This document shows positions 28,957-38,086 of a stretch of DNA of 50,625 nt, piece after piece. The stretch's first letter is position 1. Every line of letters begins with the position of its first letter. Made by a program: the position numbers and the translations under genes. Source of the DNA: Clostridia bacterium (lineage in GTDB: Bacteria; Bacillota; Clostridia; Oscillospirales; CAG-272); assembly GCA_017503105.1 (NCBI GenBank), contig JAFVTS010000029.1, positions 1 through 50,625 on the forward strand, in the 5' to 3' direction. Under the pieces are notes generated by a model, which made no database searches, was not told where the DNA came from, and was given only the letters and a program-made list of their open reading frames with translations.

Positions 28957-29589
28957 ATGCATAATCACAAAAAAACGAGTATTTTTGCATATATACGCGG
29001 CATAATCGACTCGGTTTTGACCGTTGCGTTCTGGACGATTCTGATTTTTGCGTTTGACGATGCGTACACAGCCGTGGCTACGCTCACGGCGGCTTTGGCG
29101 CACGAAGCGGGACACAAGCTCGCTTTCTTCTTTTTCGATTCCAAGGCTTCCCTCCCCTTACCGAGGCTCTCGGGCTTCAGGATAAAAAGTCGGGAACGTC
29201 TTTCGTACGGCAAGGATATCATATGTGCCGCCGCTGGTCCGTTTACCAATATTTTCATATGCTTTTTAGGTCTTCCGATCTTATTCAAAAGTCCCGAGGC
29301 GTACTGCGTTTTCGCCGTTGTAAACGTCGCCACCGCCGCGACGAACCTTCTTCCCATCAAAGGATACGACGGGTATAAGCTCTTGCGCTCTCTTGCTTTA
29401 CTTTTCGGCGACGGCAGGTTCTTTATAAATATAATTGAAATTTTTTCATTTCTGTCGATATGCTTGCTTACGTTCATCTCGCTTTACTTTATAAAAAGCT
29501 TTGGCGAGGGATATTGGATATTCGGCGTTTTCTTCTTCTCTATGATTTCGGAGATAGGAAGAAGGCTGAAGCACAAAAGAAGAGAATAA
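28957..29589 (+). CDS. M50-family (site-2-protease-like) membrane metalloprotease
   Basis: 210 residues with several hydrophobic segments. The zinc-binding HEAGH (in LAHEAGHKLAFF) lies in an early transmembrane segment, and NLLPIKGYDGYKLL supplies the conserved Asp that is the third zinc ligand in M50 proteases. Length and layout resemble SpoIVFB-like stripped-down members, without PDZ or CBS domains. Such enzymes cut substrates inside the membrane, for example pro-sigma factors or signal-peptide remnants. The gene is monocistronic by its context. ATG 28957 has AGGAG 10 bases upstream. Confidence 0.85.
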   Translation: MHNHKKTSIFAYIRGIIDSVLTVAFWTILIFAFDDAYTAVATLTAALAHEAGHKLAFFFFDSKASLPLPRLSGFRIKSRERLSYGKDIICAAAGPFTNIFICFLGLPILFKSPEAYCVFAVVNVATAATNLLPIKGYDGYKLLRSLALLFGDGRFFINIIEIFSFLSICLLTFISLYFIKSFGEGYWIFGVFFFSMISEIGRRLKHKRRE

Positions 29590-29716
29590 ACGAGTTTTTA
29601 AGAGTTTTAGCGAGAAAACGAGAGTTTTTTGCGTTTTCAACGTGAAAAAATCACACCTAATTTCATTTAATCGCCGATAATTACGAAAAAAATCAAAAAA
29701 ATATTTCAAAAAACTA

Positions 29717-29745
29717 TTGCAATTGAGAATATTTTTTGATATAAT
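29717..29745 (+). promoter_or_regulatory. Promoter of potABCD
   Basis: TTGCAA (29717-29722), 17 bp, TATAAT (29740-29745), about 95 bp before potA. The rest of the 29590-29839 gap shows no gene. Confidence 0.68.
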
Positions 29746-29839
29746 TGCATTCGTTGAATACTGTGCGCTTTTTTTCGACCTTATTCGGCAATAAAGAACA
29801 CATCCGTGTTTGAATGAAAGGATCTGAGATTTAAAGAAA

Positions 29840-30958
29840 ATGGCAAAGCTCATTGAGTTGAAAGGAATTTCAAAGTCCTACGATTCCGAAAAAGTAATCG
29901 ACTCTATGGATCTCTATATCAGAGACGGCGAATTTATTACTCTGCTCGGTCCGTCCGGATGCGGTAAAACTACAACTTTACGCATCATAGGCGGCTTTGA
30001 GCAAGCGGACGAAGGAGAACTTTATTTTGAAGGTACGGAGATCAGCTCCGTTCCCGCTTATAAAAGGCAAATAAATACCGTATTCCAGAAATACGCCTTA
30101 TTCCCTCATCTTAATGTTTATGAAAACATCGCCTTCCCCTTGAGATTAAAGAAGATCAAGGAAGAAGAGGTTAAAGAAAAAGTCACAGAGATGCTGAAAA
30201 TGGTTGCGCTCTCGGGTTTTGAAAACAAGAGCGTCAGCACCCTTTCGGGCGGTCAGCAGCAAAGAGTCGCCATCGCGAGAGCTTTGATTTCTCACCCGAA
30301 GGTGCTTTTGCTTGACGAGCCGCTCGGAGCGCTCGACTTAAAGCTCAGAAAAGATATGCAGAACGAGCTTAAGAGCATCCAACAAAAGATCGGCATCACT
30401 TTTATATACGTCACTCACGATCAGGAAGAGGCTCTTTCTATGTCAGACACGGTCGTAGTTATGGCAAACGGAAAGATCCAACAGATCGGAACTCCTACGG
30501 ATATATATAACGAACCGAAAAACGCATTCGTCGCCGATTTTATCGGAGAGAGTAATATCATAGACGGTATTATGCTCGAGGATAAGAAGGTAAAGCTTGC
30601 GTCGCACGTTTTCGATTGCGTTGACGGCGGATTTGAAAAAAACGAGCCCGTTGACGTCGTTATACGCCCCGAGGACGTAGACGTAGTCGAGCCTGAGCGC
30701 GGTATGCTCATCGGCACGGTCACGAGCGTCACCTTCAAGGGCGTCCATTACGAGATCATCGTCGACATAAAAGGCTTCAAATGGATGATACAGTCCACGG
30801 ATTACGTCGCTCCCGAAAAAACCATCGGCATTTATATAGAGCCCGATGCTATCCATATTATGAAAAAATCGGAATACTCGGGCAAATTCGGCGATTACTC
30901 CTCCTTCTCCGACGAGATGGATTACATCTCCAACGCGGACACCGCGGAAGAATTTTAA
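29840..30958 (+). CDS. potA: Spermidine/putrescine ABC transporter ATPase PotA
   Basis: 372 residues. ATPase motifs: Walker [10 protein letters not shown], signature [15 protein letters not shown], Walker [13 protein letters not shown], switch [11 protein letters not shown]-terminal TOBE domain (about 285-345, [14 protein letters not shown]) is typical of PotA/CUT1-type subunits. It powers polyamine import with PotB, PotC and PotD encoded next. The only purine-rich site, AAAGGA, is 17 bases from the ATG, and ATTTAAAGAAA precedes the start, much as before proS. Confidence 0.95.
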   Translation: MAKLIELKGISKSYDSEKVIDSMDLYIRDGEFITLLGPSGCGKTTTLRIIGGFEQADEGELYFEGTEISSVPAYKRQINTVFQKYALFPHLNVYENIAFPLRLKKIKEEEVKEKVTEMLKMVALSGFENKSVSTLSGGQQQRVAIARALISHPKVLLLDEPLGALDLKLRKDMQNELKSIQQKIGITFIYVTHDQEEALSMSDTVVVMANGKIQQIGTPTDIYNEPKNAFVADFIGESNIIDGIMLEDKKVKLASHVFDCVDGGFEKNEPVDVVIRPEDVDVVEPERGMLIGTVTSVTFKGVHYEIIVDIKGFKWMIQSTDYVAPEKTIGIYIEPDAIHIMKKSEYSGKFGDYSSFSDEMDYISNADTAEEF

Positions 30959-31007
30959 AGAAAGAATACGCTAAAACTTGCGTAATTTCATAGGTAACAA
31001 ACAAAAA

Positions 31008-31826
31008 ATGAAAAAGAAACGCTCATTTATGCACTCAATCGCGGCTGCGCCGCACATCTTTTGGGCTGTGCTCTTTGTCGTTCTGCCTCTGTTTATCGTG
31101 GTGTTTTACGCTTTTACCGACGAATCCGGCAGCTTTTCGCCTTGGAACATAGCAGCTCTTGCGGATTATTTCCCCATATTTCTGATTTCCCTTGAGCTTG
31201 CCGTTATCGCGACCTGCATCTGCCTGCTTCTCGGTTATCCGCTCGCTTACGCGATAGCAAGAGCAAAGCCGCAGCACCAAAAGATATTCATTATGCTTCT
31301 GATGCTTCCGATGTGGACAAACCTTCTTATAAGAACCTATTCAATTATGGCAATTCTTGATGACCGAGGCTTTTTGAACACACTGTTCGACACACATTTT
31401 CACATCATCGGTACTAAGGGTGCCGTAATTTTCGGAATGGTATATGACTTTTTGCCATATATGGTCTTGCCAATCTACACCTGCATCTCAAAGATAGACA
31501 AGCATATGTGGGAGGCGGCAAGCGACCTTGGCTGCAGCCCGATAAAGGTTATGACGAGGGTCATACTTCCCCTCTCCCGTTCCGGCATCATATCAGGCGT
31601 TACGATGGTTCTCGTCCCCTGCATCAGCACGTTCTACATTTCCCAAAAGCTCGGCGGCGGCACCTTCGAGCTTATCGGCGACACCATAGAAAGACAGTTC
31701 CTAAACGGAGCGCGCAACATCGGTGCGGCGATATCCCTCGTTATGATGATACTTATACTGATCTCCCTCGCCGTAATGAACAGATTTACGGATTCCGACG
31801 GAGAGGACGGAGGTATCATAGTATGA
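31008..31826 (+). CDS. potB: Polyamine ABC transporter permease PotB
   Basis: 272 residues with about six membrane helices and the ATPase-coupling EAA loop (EAASDLGCSP). The open frame can be extended to TTG 30978, but ATG 31008 (MKKKRSFMHSIAAAPHIF) gives the usual PotB N-terminus. The ribosome binding site is weak. It is 49 bp after potA and overlaps potC by 4 bp (ATGA). Confidence 0.93.
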   Translation: MKKKRSFMHSIAAAPHIFWAVLFVVLPLFIVVFYAFTDESGSFSPWNIAALADYFPIFLISLELAVIATCICLLLGYPLAYAIARAKPQHQKIFIMLLMLPMWTNLLIRTYSIMAILDDRGFLNTLFDTHFHIIGTKGAVIFGMVYDFLPYMVLPIYTCISKIDKHMWEAASDLGCSPIKVMTRVILPLSRSGIISGVTMVLVPCISTFYISQKLGGGTFELIGDTIERQFLNGARNIGAAISLVMMILILISLAVMNRFTDSDGEDGGIIV

Positions 31827-32641
31827 AAAAGTACGCTTGGAGAATATATCTCTGCCTCATTTTTGCCGTGCTTTATATCCCGATTTTGACACTTATACTG
31901 TTTTCATTCAACGAAACGGCAAGCACCGCAAAATTCGCAGGCTTCAGTCTGCACTGGTATAAGGAGCTCTTCTCGTCCCCCGAGACCTTTACCGCACTCA
32001 GAAACACCTTGATATTAGCCGTGCTCTCATCGCTGATATCCACCGTTATAGGAACGGCGGCGGCGGAAGGCATTTACAAGATGAAGAACAAGCTTGCCAA
32101 AAGCGCGGTTATGTCCGTTACGAACATTCCGATGATGAACCCGGAAATAGTGACGGGATTTTCTATGATGCTTTTATTCGTCGCGGTAGCAGGCATTTTA
32201 AGAATGGAGTATGAAAGCATCGGCTTTGCGGCAATGCTTATAGCACACGTCACCTTCTGCTTGCCGTACGTCATTTTGTCCGTGCTTCCGAGGATCAACG
32301 AGCTCGGAGATTCTCTTTCGGAGGCGGCGCTCGACCTTGGTTGCACACCCGTGCAAGCCTTCTTTAAAGTCAAGCTGCCCAATATTATGCCGGGCGTTAT
32401 CTCGGGTATGGCAATGGCGTTCACACTTTCGCTTGACGACTTCGTTATTTCTTATTTCGTTGGTTCATCAAACTTCCAGACCCTGCCGCTTCTCATCTAT
32501 TCGATGACCAAGAAGAAGGTAACGCCCGATATGTACGCGCTCTCAACTCTCATAGTCGTCGCCGTGTTCGTTCTTCTTTTGTTCTCAAATATGAAAAAGA
32601 GCAAGGGCGAAACGAAAAAAGTCGGAGGTGGAAAGAAATGA
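31823..32641 (+). CDS. potC: Polyamine ABC transporter permease PotC
   Basis: 272 residues, six helices, EAA loop EAALDLGCTPVQAF and the PotC-typical SLDDFVISYFVGSS near the C-terminus. The start ATG 31823 overlaps the potB stop by 4 bp (ATGA), with ACGGAGG upstream. A longer in-frame extension to 31508 lies inside potB and is not real. Confidence 0.94.
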   Translation: MKKYAWRIYLCLIFAVLYIPILTLILFSFNETASTAKFAGFSLHWYKELFSSPETFTALRNTLILAVLSSLISTVIGTAAAEGIYKMKNKLAKSAVMSVTNIPMMNPEIVTGFSMMLLFVAVAGILRMEYESIGFAAMLIAHVTFCLPYVILSVLPRINELGDSLSEAALDLGCTPVQAFFKVKLPNIMPGVISGMAMAFTLSLDDFVISYFVGSSNFQTLPLLIYSMTKKKVTPDMYALSTLIVVAVFVLLLFSNMKKSKGETKKVGGGKK

Positions 32642-33993
32642 AAAAAATTTCTGCCTTGATTTTAATCCTCGTTATTTCGGTTTCTTGCTTCACGTCTTGC
32701 GGAGAACCCGACATATCCAAACGCCGCGCAGGCGACGTTATAACGCTCAACGTTTACAACTGGGGCGAATATATATCCGACGGCTCCGAGGATTCCTACG
32801 ATACCAATAAAGAGTTTGAAAACTACTTCAACACCGTGCTTTCGGAAAAATACGGAGGCATCAAGGTAAAGGTAAACTACACCACCTACCCCACCAACGA
32901 GGATATGTACAGCAAGCTGGAAAGCGGCTCGGGCTCGTACGACGTGATCTTCCCCTCGGACTATATGATAGAAAAGCTCATAGCCGAGGATATGATCCAA
33001 CCCCTCAATTGGAAAGGGCTTAAGAGCGAGAGTAATTTCAACACGATCGATCCCGATTATATCGGAAACCCATACGACCCGAATGACGTTTATTCCGTAG
33101 CCTACACGTACGGCAGGACGGGAATCATTTACAACACCACGATGGTCGACGAAGAGGATCTCGGCAGTTGGGATATTCTCTGGAACGAAAAATACAAGGG
33201 AAAGATACTTCAGTTCAACAACCCGCGCGACGCCTTCGGCTCCGCTATGTATTGGAAGAACATCGACGTAAACTCGACGAACAAAGCGGATTGGGATACG
33301 GCGCTCAAGCTTCTGGAAGAGCAAAAGCCCCTGCTCCAGGCTTACGTAAACGACGAGATCTTCGACAAGATGGTGGGTGGCTCCGCGGCGGTAGCACCGT
33401 ACTTCGCGGGCGACTTCGTTACTATGTATTGGGATAACGAGGATCTTGATTTCTATTATCCCGAAGAGGGCGGAAACATCTTCGTTGACGCGATGTGCAT
33501 TCCGACGAGCTCAAAAAATCCCGATATAGCGATGGAGTATATCAACTTTATGCTGTCTCCCGAGGCTGCGGTGGCAAACGCGCTTTACCTCGGTTACGCA
33601 TCTCCAAGCCTTTACGTATATAATAAATACGGAGAGGACGTTCCCTCGCCCGCGGTGTACAAAGAAGAATACGAGCAATACAACGCGGAGTACAGCGAAG
33701 GAATGGACGACGAATACGTTCTGGACATTCTTTACGGTGTGACGGGCAACGGCACTTACAGCTACGATCCTTACTACAAAAACTTTACCCCCGAGATCCA
33801 AAGGCACGTAAACAGCCTTTGGGAGGAACTCAAGGTCTTTGGAACTGCGGAGCCGTGGGTGCATATAACGAGCGCCGTTTTGGTTGCGGCAATACTCATT
33901 TTAGCGACCTATACGGTAATAATCAAAAAGCGCCGTTCTCGCGATTACAGAATGCGCGACAAAGCTTTGAAGAAGTCAAAAAATACAAAATAA
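32638..33993 (+). CDS. potD: Polyamine-binding lipoprotein PotD with extra C-terminal membrane helix
   Basis: 451 residues. Lipoprotein signal with anchor Cys21 (CFTSCGEPD). The solute-binding fold has LNVYNWGEYI near the start and YDVIFPSDYMIEKL, both characteristic of PotD/PotF. It overlaps potC by 4 bp. Beyond the binding domain, about 50 residues from the end, lies a hydrophobic helix (ITSAVLVAAILILATYTVII) followed by a basic tail (KKRRSRDYRMRDKALKK). PotD proteins normally end with the binding domain, so this one would be tethered at both ends. Captures spermidine or putrescine for PotABC. Confidence 0.93.
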   Translation: MKKISALILILVISVSCFTSCGEPDISKRRAGDVITLNVYNWGEYISDGSEDSYDTNKEFENYFNTVLSEKYGGIKVKVNYTTYPTNEDMYSKLESGSGSYDVIFPSDYMIEKLIAEDMIQPLNWKGLKSESNFNTIDPDYIGNPYDPNDVYSVAYTYGRTGIIYNTTMVDEEDLGSWDILWNEKYKGKILQFNNPRDAFGSAMYWKNIDVNSTNKADWDTALKLLEEQKPLLQAYVNDEIFDKMVGGSAAVAPYFAGDFVTMYWDNEDLDFYYPEEGGNIFVDAMCIPTSSKNPDIAMEYINFMLSPEAAVANALYLGYASPSLYVYNKYGEDVPSPAVYKEEYEQYNAEYSEGMDDEYVLDILYGVTGNGTYSYDPYYKNFTPEIQRHVNSLWEELKVFGTAEPWVHITSAVLVAAILILATYTVIIKKRRSRDYRMRDKALKKSKNTK

Positions 33994-34000
33994 CCAATAA

Positions 34001-34035
34001 AAAAGATGGCAGAATCGGTCTGCCATCTTTTTTAT
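34001..34035. terminator. Bidirectional terminator after potABCD
   Basis: AAAAGATGGCAGA (34001-34013) pairs with TCTGCCATCTTTT (34019-34031), then TTTA; shared with the convergent radical SAM gene. Confidence 0.9.
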
Positions 34036-34922
34036 TTCAACACGCCCGTGTTATCAAAATCGGGAATAAAGCTTTCCTCGGCGCATCCGAAATCTTGCGT
34101 AAAGGCGTTTTTTACCCCCTTTTTCAAGGCGTACTCAACGAGTTCGTCATACTCGGCGTGACTCACGCGTCTGTCAAGCGGAGGCTTTTGCCCGGGCATA
34201 GGCGTATATTGACTCATAAGACTCACGTATATTCCGTCACCGTAGGTTTCGTAAAGATATTTGACCGTAAGCTTCGCCTCGGCAACGTGCTCGGGCAACA
34301 ACAGCACCCTAACGACAACGCCGCTTTTTATAAGACCGTCCTCGATAACGGTCATTCCCCGTTGACGTACCATCTCCGAAATAGCCGCCTTTGCAATATT
34401 CGGATAATCGGAGGCTCTCGAATATTCTTTTGCCGTTTCACCCCTATAATACTTAAAATCGGGAAGATAAACGTCAACGAGCCCGTCGAGCATCTCAAGC
34501 GCTTCGACAGAGTCATACGACCCGGTATTATACACTATCGGAATTTCAAGACCTTTCTCCCTTGCGCGTATTATAGCGTTTCTCACACTCGGTATAAAAT
34601 GCGTGGGAGTAACGAAATTTACGTTATGCGCTCCTTTTTCCTGAAGCTCCAGCATCATATCCGAAATACGCTCATCCGTTACCCGAATTCCCGATTTTCC
34701 TCCCGAAATTAAAGCGTTCTGACAAAAAACGCAGCCGAGCGAGCACCCCGAAAAGAATATCGTTCCCGACCCCGCGCTTCCTGAGATTATCGGCTCTTCC
34801 CATCTGTGAAGAGCCGCGCGTGCGACGACGGGAGCCGAGCTCATTTTGCAATATCCAAGCTCTCCGTTTTCGCGGTTCACGGAGCATCCGCGCGCGCAGA
34901 GATTACATTTTTTATAAGGCAT
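34032..34922 (-). CDS. Radical SAM protein, PflA/PflX-like (COG1313 type)
   Basis: 296 residues. The radical SAM cluster motif CSLGCVFC (CX3CX2C) sits in FFSGCSLGCVFCQN. An extra N-terminal cysteine motif, CNLCARGC plus a Cys in GYCKM, is typical of the pyruvate-formate-lyase-activating-enzyme homologs of unknown function in this group. VYNTGSYDSVEALEML and YLPDFKYY follow. Uses S-adenosylmethionine to generate a radical; the target protein or substrate is unknown. ATG 34922 has AAAGGAG 6 bases upstream; the in-frame TTG at 34943 would include the ribosome binding site and is rejected. Confidence 0.88.
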   Translation of the reverse strand: MPYKKCNLCARGCSVNRENGELGYCKMSSAPVVARAALHRWEEPIISGSAGSGTIFFSGCSLGCVFCQNALISGGKSGIRVTDERISDMMLELQEKGAHNVNFVTPTHFIPSVRNAIIRAREKGLEIPIVYNTGSYDSVEALEMLDGLVDVYLPDFKYYRGETAKEYSRASDYPNIAKAAISEMVRQRGMTVIEDGLIKSGVVVRVLLLPEHVAEAKLTVKYLYETYGDGIYVSLMSQYTPMPGQKPPLDRRVSHAEYDELVEYALKKGVKNAFTQDFGCAEESFIPDFDNTGVLK

Positions 34923-34958
34923 TCGGGACTCCTTTCGAAGCAAGATGATATTTATGTA

Positions 34959-34987
34959 TTGACAGAACGATTTTTATGTGTTAGAAT
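34959..34987 (+). promoter_or_regulatory. Promoter of the dCMP deaminase gene
   Basis: TTGACA (34959-34964), 17 bp, TAGAAT (34982-34987), 31 bp before the ATG. Confidence 0.7.
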
Positions 34988-35018
34988 AAATATAACGATT
35001 ACTTGGAGGGTTTTGACA

Positions 35019-35507
35019 ATGTCCGACAAAAGAAAAGGTTACATAAGCTGGGAAGAATATTTTATGGGAGTTGCGCTCCTTGCGGCGGAAAGGTCAAAGG
35101 ACCCCAACACGCAGGTCGGCGCGTGCATAGTAGACGACCAGAACAGAATACTCGCAACGGGCTATAACGGATTCCCTCAGGGCTGCTCCGATGACGACTT
35201 CCCCTGGAACAGAGACGAGGCTCTCGGCGAAACGAAATATCAATTCGTCGTTCACGCGGAGCTTAACGCTATTTTAAATTCAAGAGGAAAATCTCTCGCA
35301 GGCTCGGTCCTTTACGTCGGGCTATTCCCTTGTAACGAGTGCGCGAAGGCGATAATACAGGCAGGCATCAAAGAGGTCGTTTATCTTTCGGATAAATACG
35401 CAAACACCCCCTCGACCCTCGCCTCGAAAAGAATGCTTTCGGCGGCGGGAATAAAGCTGACTCAGCTTAAGCCCACAAAGGCAAGCATCGTACTTAATTT
35501 TAATTAA
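35019..35507 (+). CDS. Deoxycytidylate (dCMP) deaminase-like protein
   Basis: 162 residues of the ComEB/dCMP deaminase group. The zinc site is His79-Ala-Glu81 and Pro104-Cys105-x-x-Cys108; Glu81 is the proton shuttle. YNGFPQGCSDDDFPW is the nucleotide-binding signature of dCMP deaminases. Converts dCMP to dUMP for thymidylate synthesis. GGAGGG is 8 bases before the ATG; a longer upstream frame to 34806 runs through the promoter and is not used. Confidence 0.93.
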   Translation: MSDKRKGYISWEEYFMGVALLAAERSKDPNTQVGACIVDDQNRILATGYNGFPQGCSDDDFPWNRDEALGETKYQFVVHAELNAILNSRGKSLAGSVLYVGLFPCNECAKAIIQAGIKEVVYLSDKYANTPSTLASKRMLSAAGIKLTQLKPTKASIVLNFN

Positions 35508-35516
35508 AAATTTCTT

Positions 35517-35547
35517 AAAAGACTGCCACGTGGCGGTCTTTTTTTAT
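35517..35547. terminator. Terminator after the dCMP deaminase gene
   Basis: AAGACTGCC (35519-35527) pairs with GGCGGTCTT (35532-35540, one G-U pair) around ACGT, followed by TTTTT. It overlaps the stop of the convergent alaX-like gene. Confidence 0.87.
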
Positions 35548-36686
35548 TTGAAATAGGCTTCTATTTCGGCAAGCGAAGAGGCGAATGAGCCTTGTATCAT
35601 CTCGGGTCTTCCCCCGCCCCTGCCCGCGAGAGCGGCGTTTACCTCCTTAGCTTTTGAGCGAACGTCGCAAGTGCGCGAAGAGATGACGTATCTAAAATCT
35701 CCGTCCGAGCCCGCAAGCGCCACGAGCATACCGCCAACCTTGGAAAGTGCCGCGTTTGAAAAATCTATCAGCTCGGGAACGGTGTAGTCTCCAAGAAGAA
35801 CGACCGCGTTAGAGTCGCTCTGCGGTAAAAGCTCCGCTCTGAGTTCGCTCTCTTTAAGTCTTGCCATCTTCAAGTTCTGCCTCGTATTTTCAAGCGTTTT
35901 TACGAGATTTTCGACAGCGTCGGCAACGGTTTCCTGCGGTTCGGAGGTGAGAGCCGATATCTTCTTTATAACGCCGTAGCGTTTTGCGTAATCGCGCTCG
36001 GCACGCGCTCCTGCAAGCATATGTATACGCGTACCTCCTCTGTGCTTTTCAAAATCAAGAATGGCGATAGTACCGATCTCCCCCGTGAACGAAACGTGCG
36101 GCGCACAGCACGCGCAAGAGTCGTATCCTTCTATATTGACGATCCTCACGTTTTCTTTTAAATCAAGCTTAGAGCGGTACTGAAGAGCCGTTATCTCTTC
36201 GGGACTCGGAAAGTGAGTGCTGACCGCGCGGTTTTCATATACCGCTTTATTAGCAAGAGCGCGAACCTCGTCAAGCTGCTCCCTCGTCAAAACCGTGTCA
36301 ACGTCAAAGACCACGTCATCGTCGCCAAGATGAAAGCCCACGTTCTCTGAGCCGTAAAGTCTATGCATTATTCCGCAAAGAATATGTTCCGCAGTATGGC
36401 ACTGCATTTTTTCAAACCGCTCATCAAAATCAATAACGCAGCGAACGGCGTCACCTTCGACCGAGGATCGACAATAATGATGCACGACGCCCGCCATCTC
36501 CTGCACGTCGGTGACGCGAGAGGCTCCGATATAACCTTTATCGGAGCTCTGCCCTCCTTCCTCGGGGAAGAAAGCGGTTTTATCAAGAACAACGTCGAAG
36601 GTGCCGTCCTCCAGCTCGACCGAAGACAGTACGGCAGCGTCAAATTCCTTTATATATGCGTCTTTGTAATAAAGCTTCTCAGTCAT
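35544..36686 (-). CDS. Alanyl-tRNA editing protein (AlaX-long/DHHA1 type)
   Basis: 380 residues. An AlaRS-like beta-barrel start (FFPEEGGQSSDKGYI) leads to the zinc-dependent editing domain, with ligands in HTAEHILCG and CACCAPH. A helical linker and a DHHA1 domain (GGGRPEMIQGSF) follow. Hydrolyses Ser or Gly wrongly attached to tRNA-Ala, working in trans without an aminoacylation domain. ATG 36686 with ACGAGG 6 bases upstream is preferred; ATG 36701 would overlap the upstream pseudouridine synthase gene by 4 bp and cannot be excluded. Confidence 0.92.
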   Translation of the reverse strand: MTEKLYYKDAYIKEFDAAVLSSVELEDGTFDVVLDKTAFFPEEGGQSSDKGYIGASRVTDVQEMAGVVHHYCRSSVEGDAVRCVIDFDERFEKMQCHTAEHILCGIMHRLYGSENVGFHLGDDDVVFDVDTVLTREQLDEVRALANKAVYENRAVSTHFPSPEEITALQYRSKLDLKENVRIVNIEGYDSCACCAPHVSFTGEIGTIAILDFEKHRGGTRIHMLAGARAERDYAKRYGVIKKISALTSEPQETVADAVENLVKTLENTRQNLKMARLKESELRAELLPQSDSNAVVLLGDYTVPELIDFSNAALSKVGGMLVALAGSDGDFRYVISSRTCDVRSKAKEVNAALAGRGGGRPEMIQGSFASSLAEIEAYFK

Positions 36687-36697
36687 TTCAAACCTCG

Positions 36698-37372
36698 TCA
36701 TACGTATTTTTCTTCGTCAAAAAGCGACCACGGATATATGGAAGTGTCAGGTCTTGCGCTTACCGTTTTCCCGCGCGATATAAGGACGGTTGAAAGCTCA
36801 CAGGAAAAAAGCGCGGGCACTCGCGTGCCCTTATCTCGGCCGCCATACTTTCCGTCGCCGACAAGTGAGAGTCCGCGCGAAGCGAACTGTGCCCTGATCT
36901 GATGAAATCTGCCCGTTTTTAAGTGCACTTTTACAAGAGTTCTCGCACCTTTGTCGGTTTCTTTTACGTCAAGCACGGCGTATTCAAGGACGGCAAGCTT
37001 AGCGCCCTTTCTTTCCCTGTCAACGACGTACGCCTTTGACGTTTTGGAGTCTTTGAAAAGAAGATCTCTCATCTCACCGCCTTCGGCTCTCCCCTCCGTC
37101 ACGGCGTAATAGCTCTTTCCGAGCGTGCCGTCTGCCGCAGCCTCGGAAAGGCGTGCCGCCGCCCGCTTAGTCCTCGCAAACACCATAAGACCGCCAACCG
37201 CGCGGTCAAGTCGGTGAACGAGCCAAAGCTCGCGTCCCTCACCCGCAGCCTCCAGAAGCTCGGACGTCACGCTCATCGCATCGGGGTCCCCCGACGGGTC
37301 GGGCTGTGACGGCATCCCGACGGGTTTGATTATTACTGCGCATTCCGAGTCCTTATAAATAATTTTCGGCAT
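36698..37372 (-). CDS. RluA-family pseudouridine synthase (short form)
   Basis: 224 residues, no S4 domain. The catalytic region reads VHRLDRAVGGLMVFA, with the Asp in RLD as nucleophile and VGG instead of the usual TSG. LKTGRFHQIRAQF and SLVGDGKYGG follow, as is usual for this subgroup. Likely modifies one uridine in rRNA or tRNA. ATG 37372 has AGAGG 6 bases upstream; a longer frame to 37498 runs back into the terminator and ECF gene. It is followed within 11 bp by the AlaX-like gene, so the two form a translation-quality operon. Confidence 0.9.
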   Translation of the reverse strand: MPKIIYKDSECAVIIKPVGMPSQPDPSGDPDAMSVTSELLEAAGEGRELWLVHRLDRAVGGLMVFARTKRAAARLSEAAADGTLGKSYYAVTEGRAEGGEMRDLLFKDSKTSKAYVVDRERKGAKLAVLEYAVLDVKETDKGARTLVKVHLKTGRFHQIRAQFASRGLSLVGDGKYGGRDKGTRVPALFSCELSTVLISRGKTVSARPDTSIYPWSLFDEEKYV

Positions 37373-37388
37373 ATCGACCTCTTTATTT

Positions 37389-37424
37389 AAAAAACGGCGC
37401 ATTGAAACTACGCCGTTTTTTTGT
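37389..37424 (-). terminator. Terminator of the ECF S-component gene
   Basis: AAAAAACGGCG (37389-37399) pairs with CGCCGTTTTTT (37411-37421). On the minus strand the stem is followed by more T after the hairpin. Confidence 0.85.
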
Positions 37425-37991
37425 TTACTGCTTTGTTTTTTTGATGTTAATGATTCTATAAATAATAGGCGCCAGCAGCATATTGACCGCGAGCTCAATC
37501 ACGAAATTCCAGCTTATAAAAACTGAAACCACAAGAGCTACTCCTTGTTGGAAGAAAAGAACCGAACCGAGAAGGAAGATCGAGGTATTCGTTACCGTTG
37601 CAACGATCGCGGAAATAAAGACCGCGAAATATCGGTTAACTTTCTCGCAAAGCTTATATACAAGTGCCGCAAAAACTCCCGCGAGTGCGCCCTTTCCAAA
37701 AACGACGAGAATGGTGCAAAAAGCACTGTACACAAGACTGTCGTCGTAAAACGTAAGATACGCCTGAGTTCCCGGTAAAAACATAACCACAAGTCCGAAA
37801 ACACAGCCGAGCCACGCACCTGCCCCGACTCCGCAAAGAGCCGCACCGATAATTATAACAGGGACGGACAAAGCTATCTCAAACGGTCCTATCTTGACCG
37901 GAAGAAGCTGAAGAACTACTACGAGCGCTGTTAGAATAGCGACATAAGTTAATTTTCTAACGTCTAAAGTGTTTTTCCTTTGAATAGCCAT
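37425..37991 (-). CDS. ECF transporter S component
   Basis: 188 residues, almost entirely hydrophobic, about five to six membrane helices. The N-terminal KLTYVAILTALVVVLQLLP and the short basic tail KKTKQ match substrate-binding subunits of energy-coupling-factor vitamin importers. No EcfA or EcfT gene is in the window, so it would share an ECF module encoded elsewhere. The leader is too short for a vitamin riboswitch, so the substrate cannot be told. GGAGGTG lies about 6 bases before the ATG. Confidence 0.88.
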   Translation of the reverse strand: MAIQRKNTLDVRKLTYVAILTALVVVLQLLPVKIGPFEIALSVPVIIIGAALCGVGAGAWLGCVFGLVVMFLPGTQAYLTFYDDSLVYSAFCTILVVFGKGALAGVFAALVYKLCEKVNRYFAVFISAIVATVTNTSIFLLGSVLFFQQGVALVVSVFISWNFVIELAVNMLLAPIIYRIINIKKTKQ

Positions 37992-38030
37992 ATTAGTGCA
38001 CCTCCGAAAGTAAAATATTTATGATGCTAT

Positions 38031-38059
38031 ATTTTATCACAAACAAAGAAAAAAATCAA
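38031..38059 (-). promoter_or_regulatory. Promoter of the ECF S-component gene
   Basis: On the minus strand TTGATT (38059-38054), 17 bp, TAAAAT (38036-38031). Confidence 0.66.
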
Positions 38060-38086
38060 GTGCTTTGCGCATAAAACGCAGATTTT

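Noticed and set aside
31508-31822. N-terminal extension of potC into potB
   Set aside because: The extension is an out-of-frame reading of potB; the ATGA overlap at 31823 with a GGAGG site marks the true start.
37373-37498. N-terminal extension of the short RluA-type protein
   Set aside because: It would read through the ECF gene terminator, and ATG 37372 has its own ribosome binding site.
37992-38086. Vitamin riboswitch ahead of the ECF S-component
   Set aside because: Only about 30 nt of leader lie between promoter and ATG, too short for known vitamin riboswitches.
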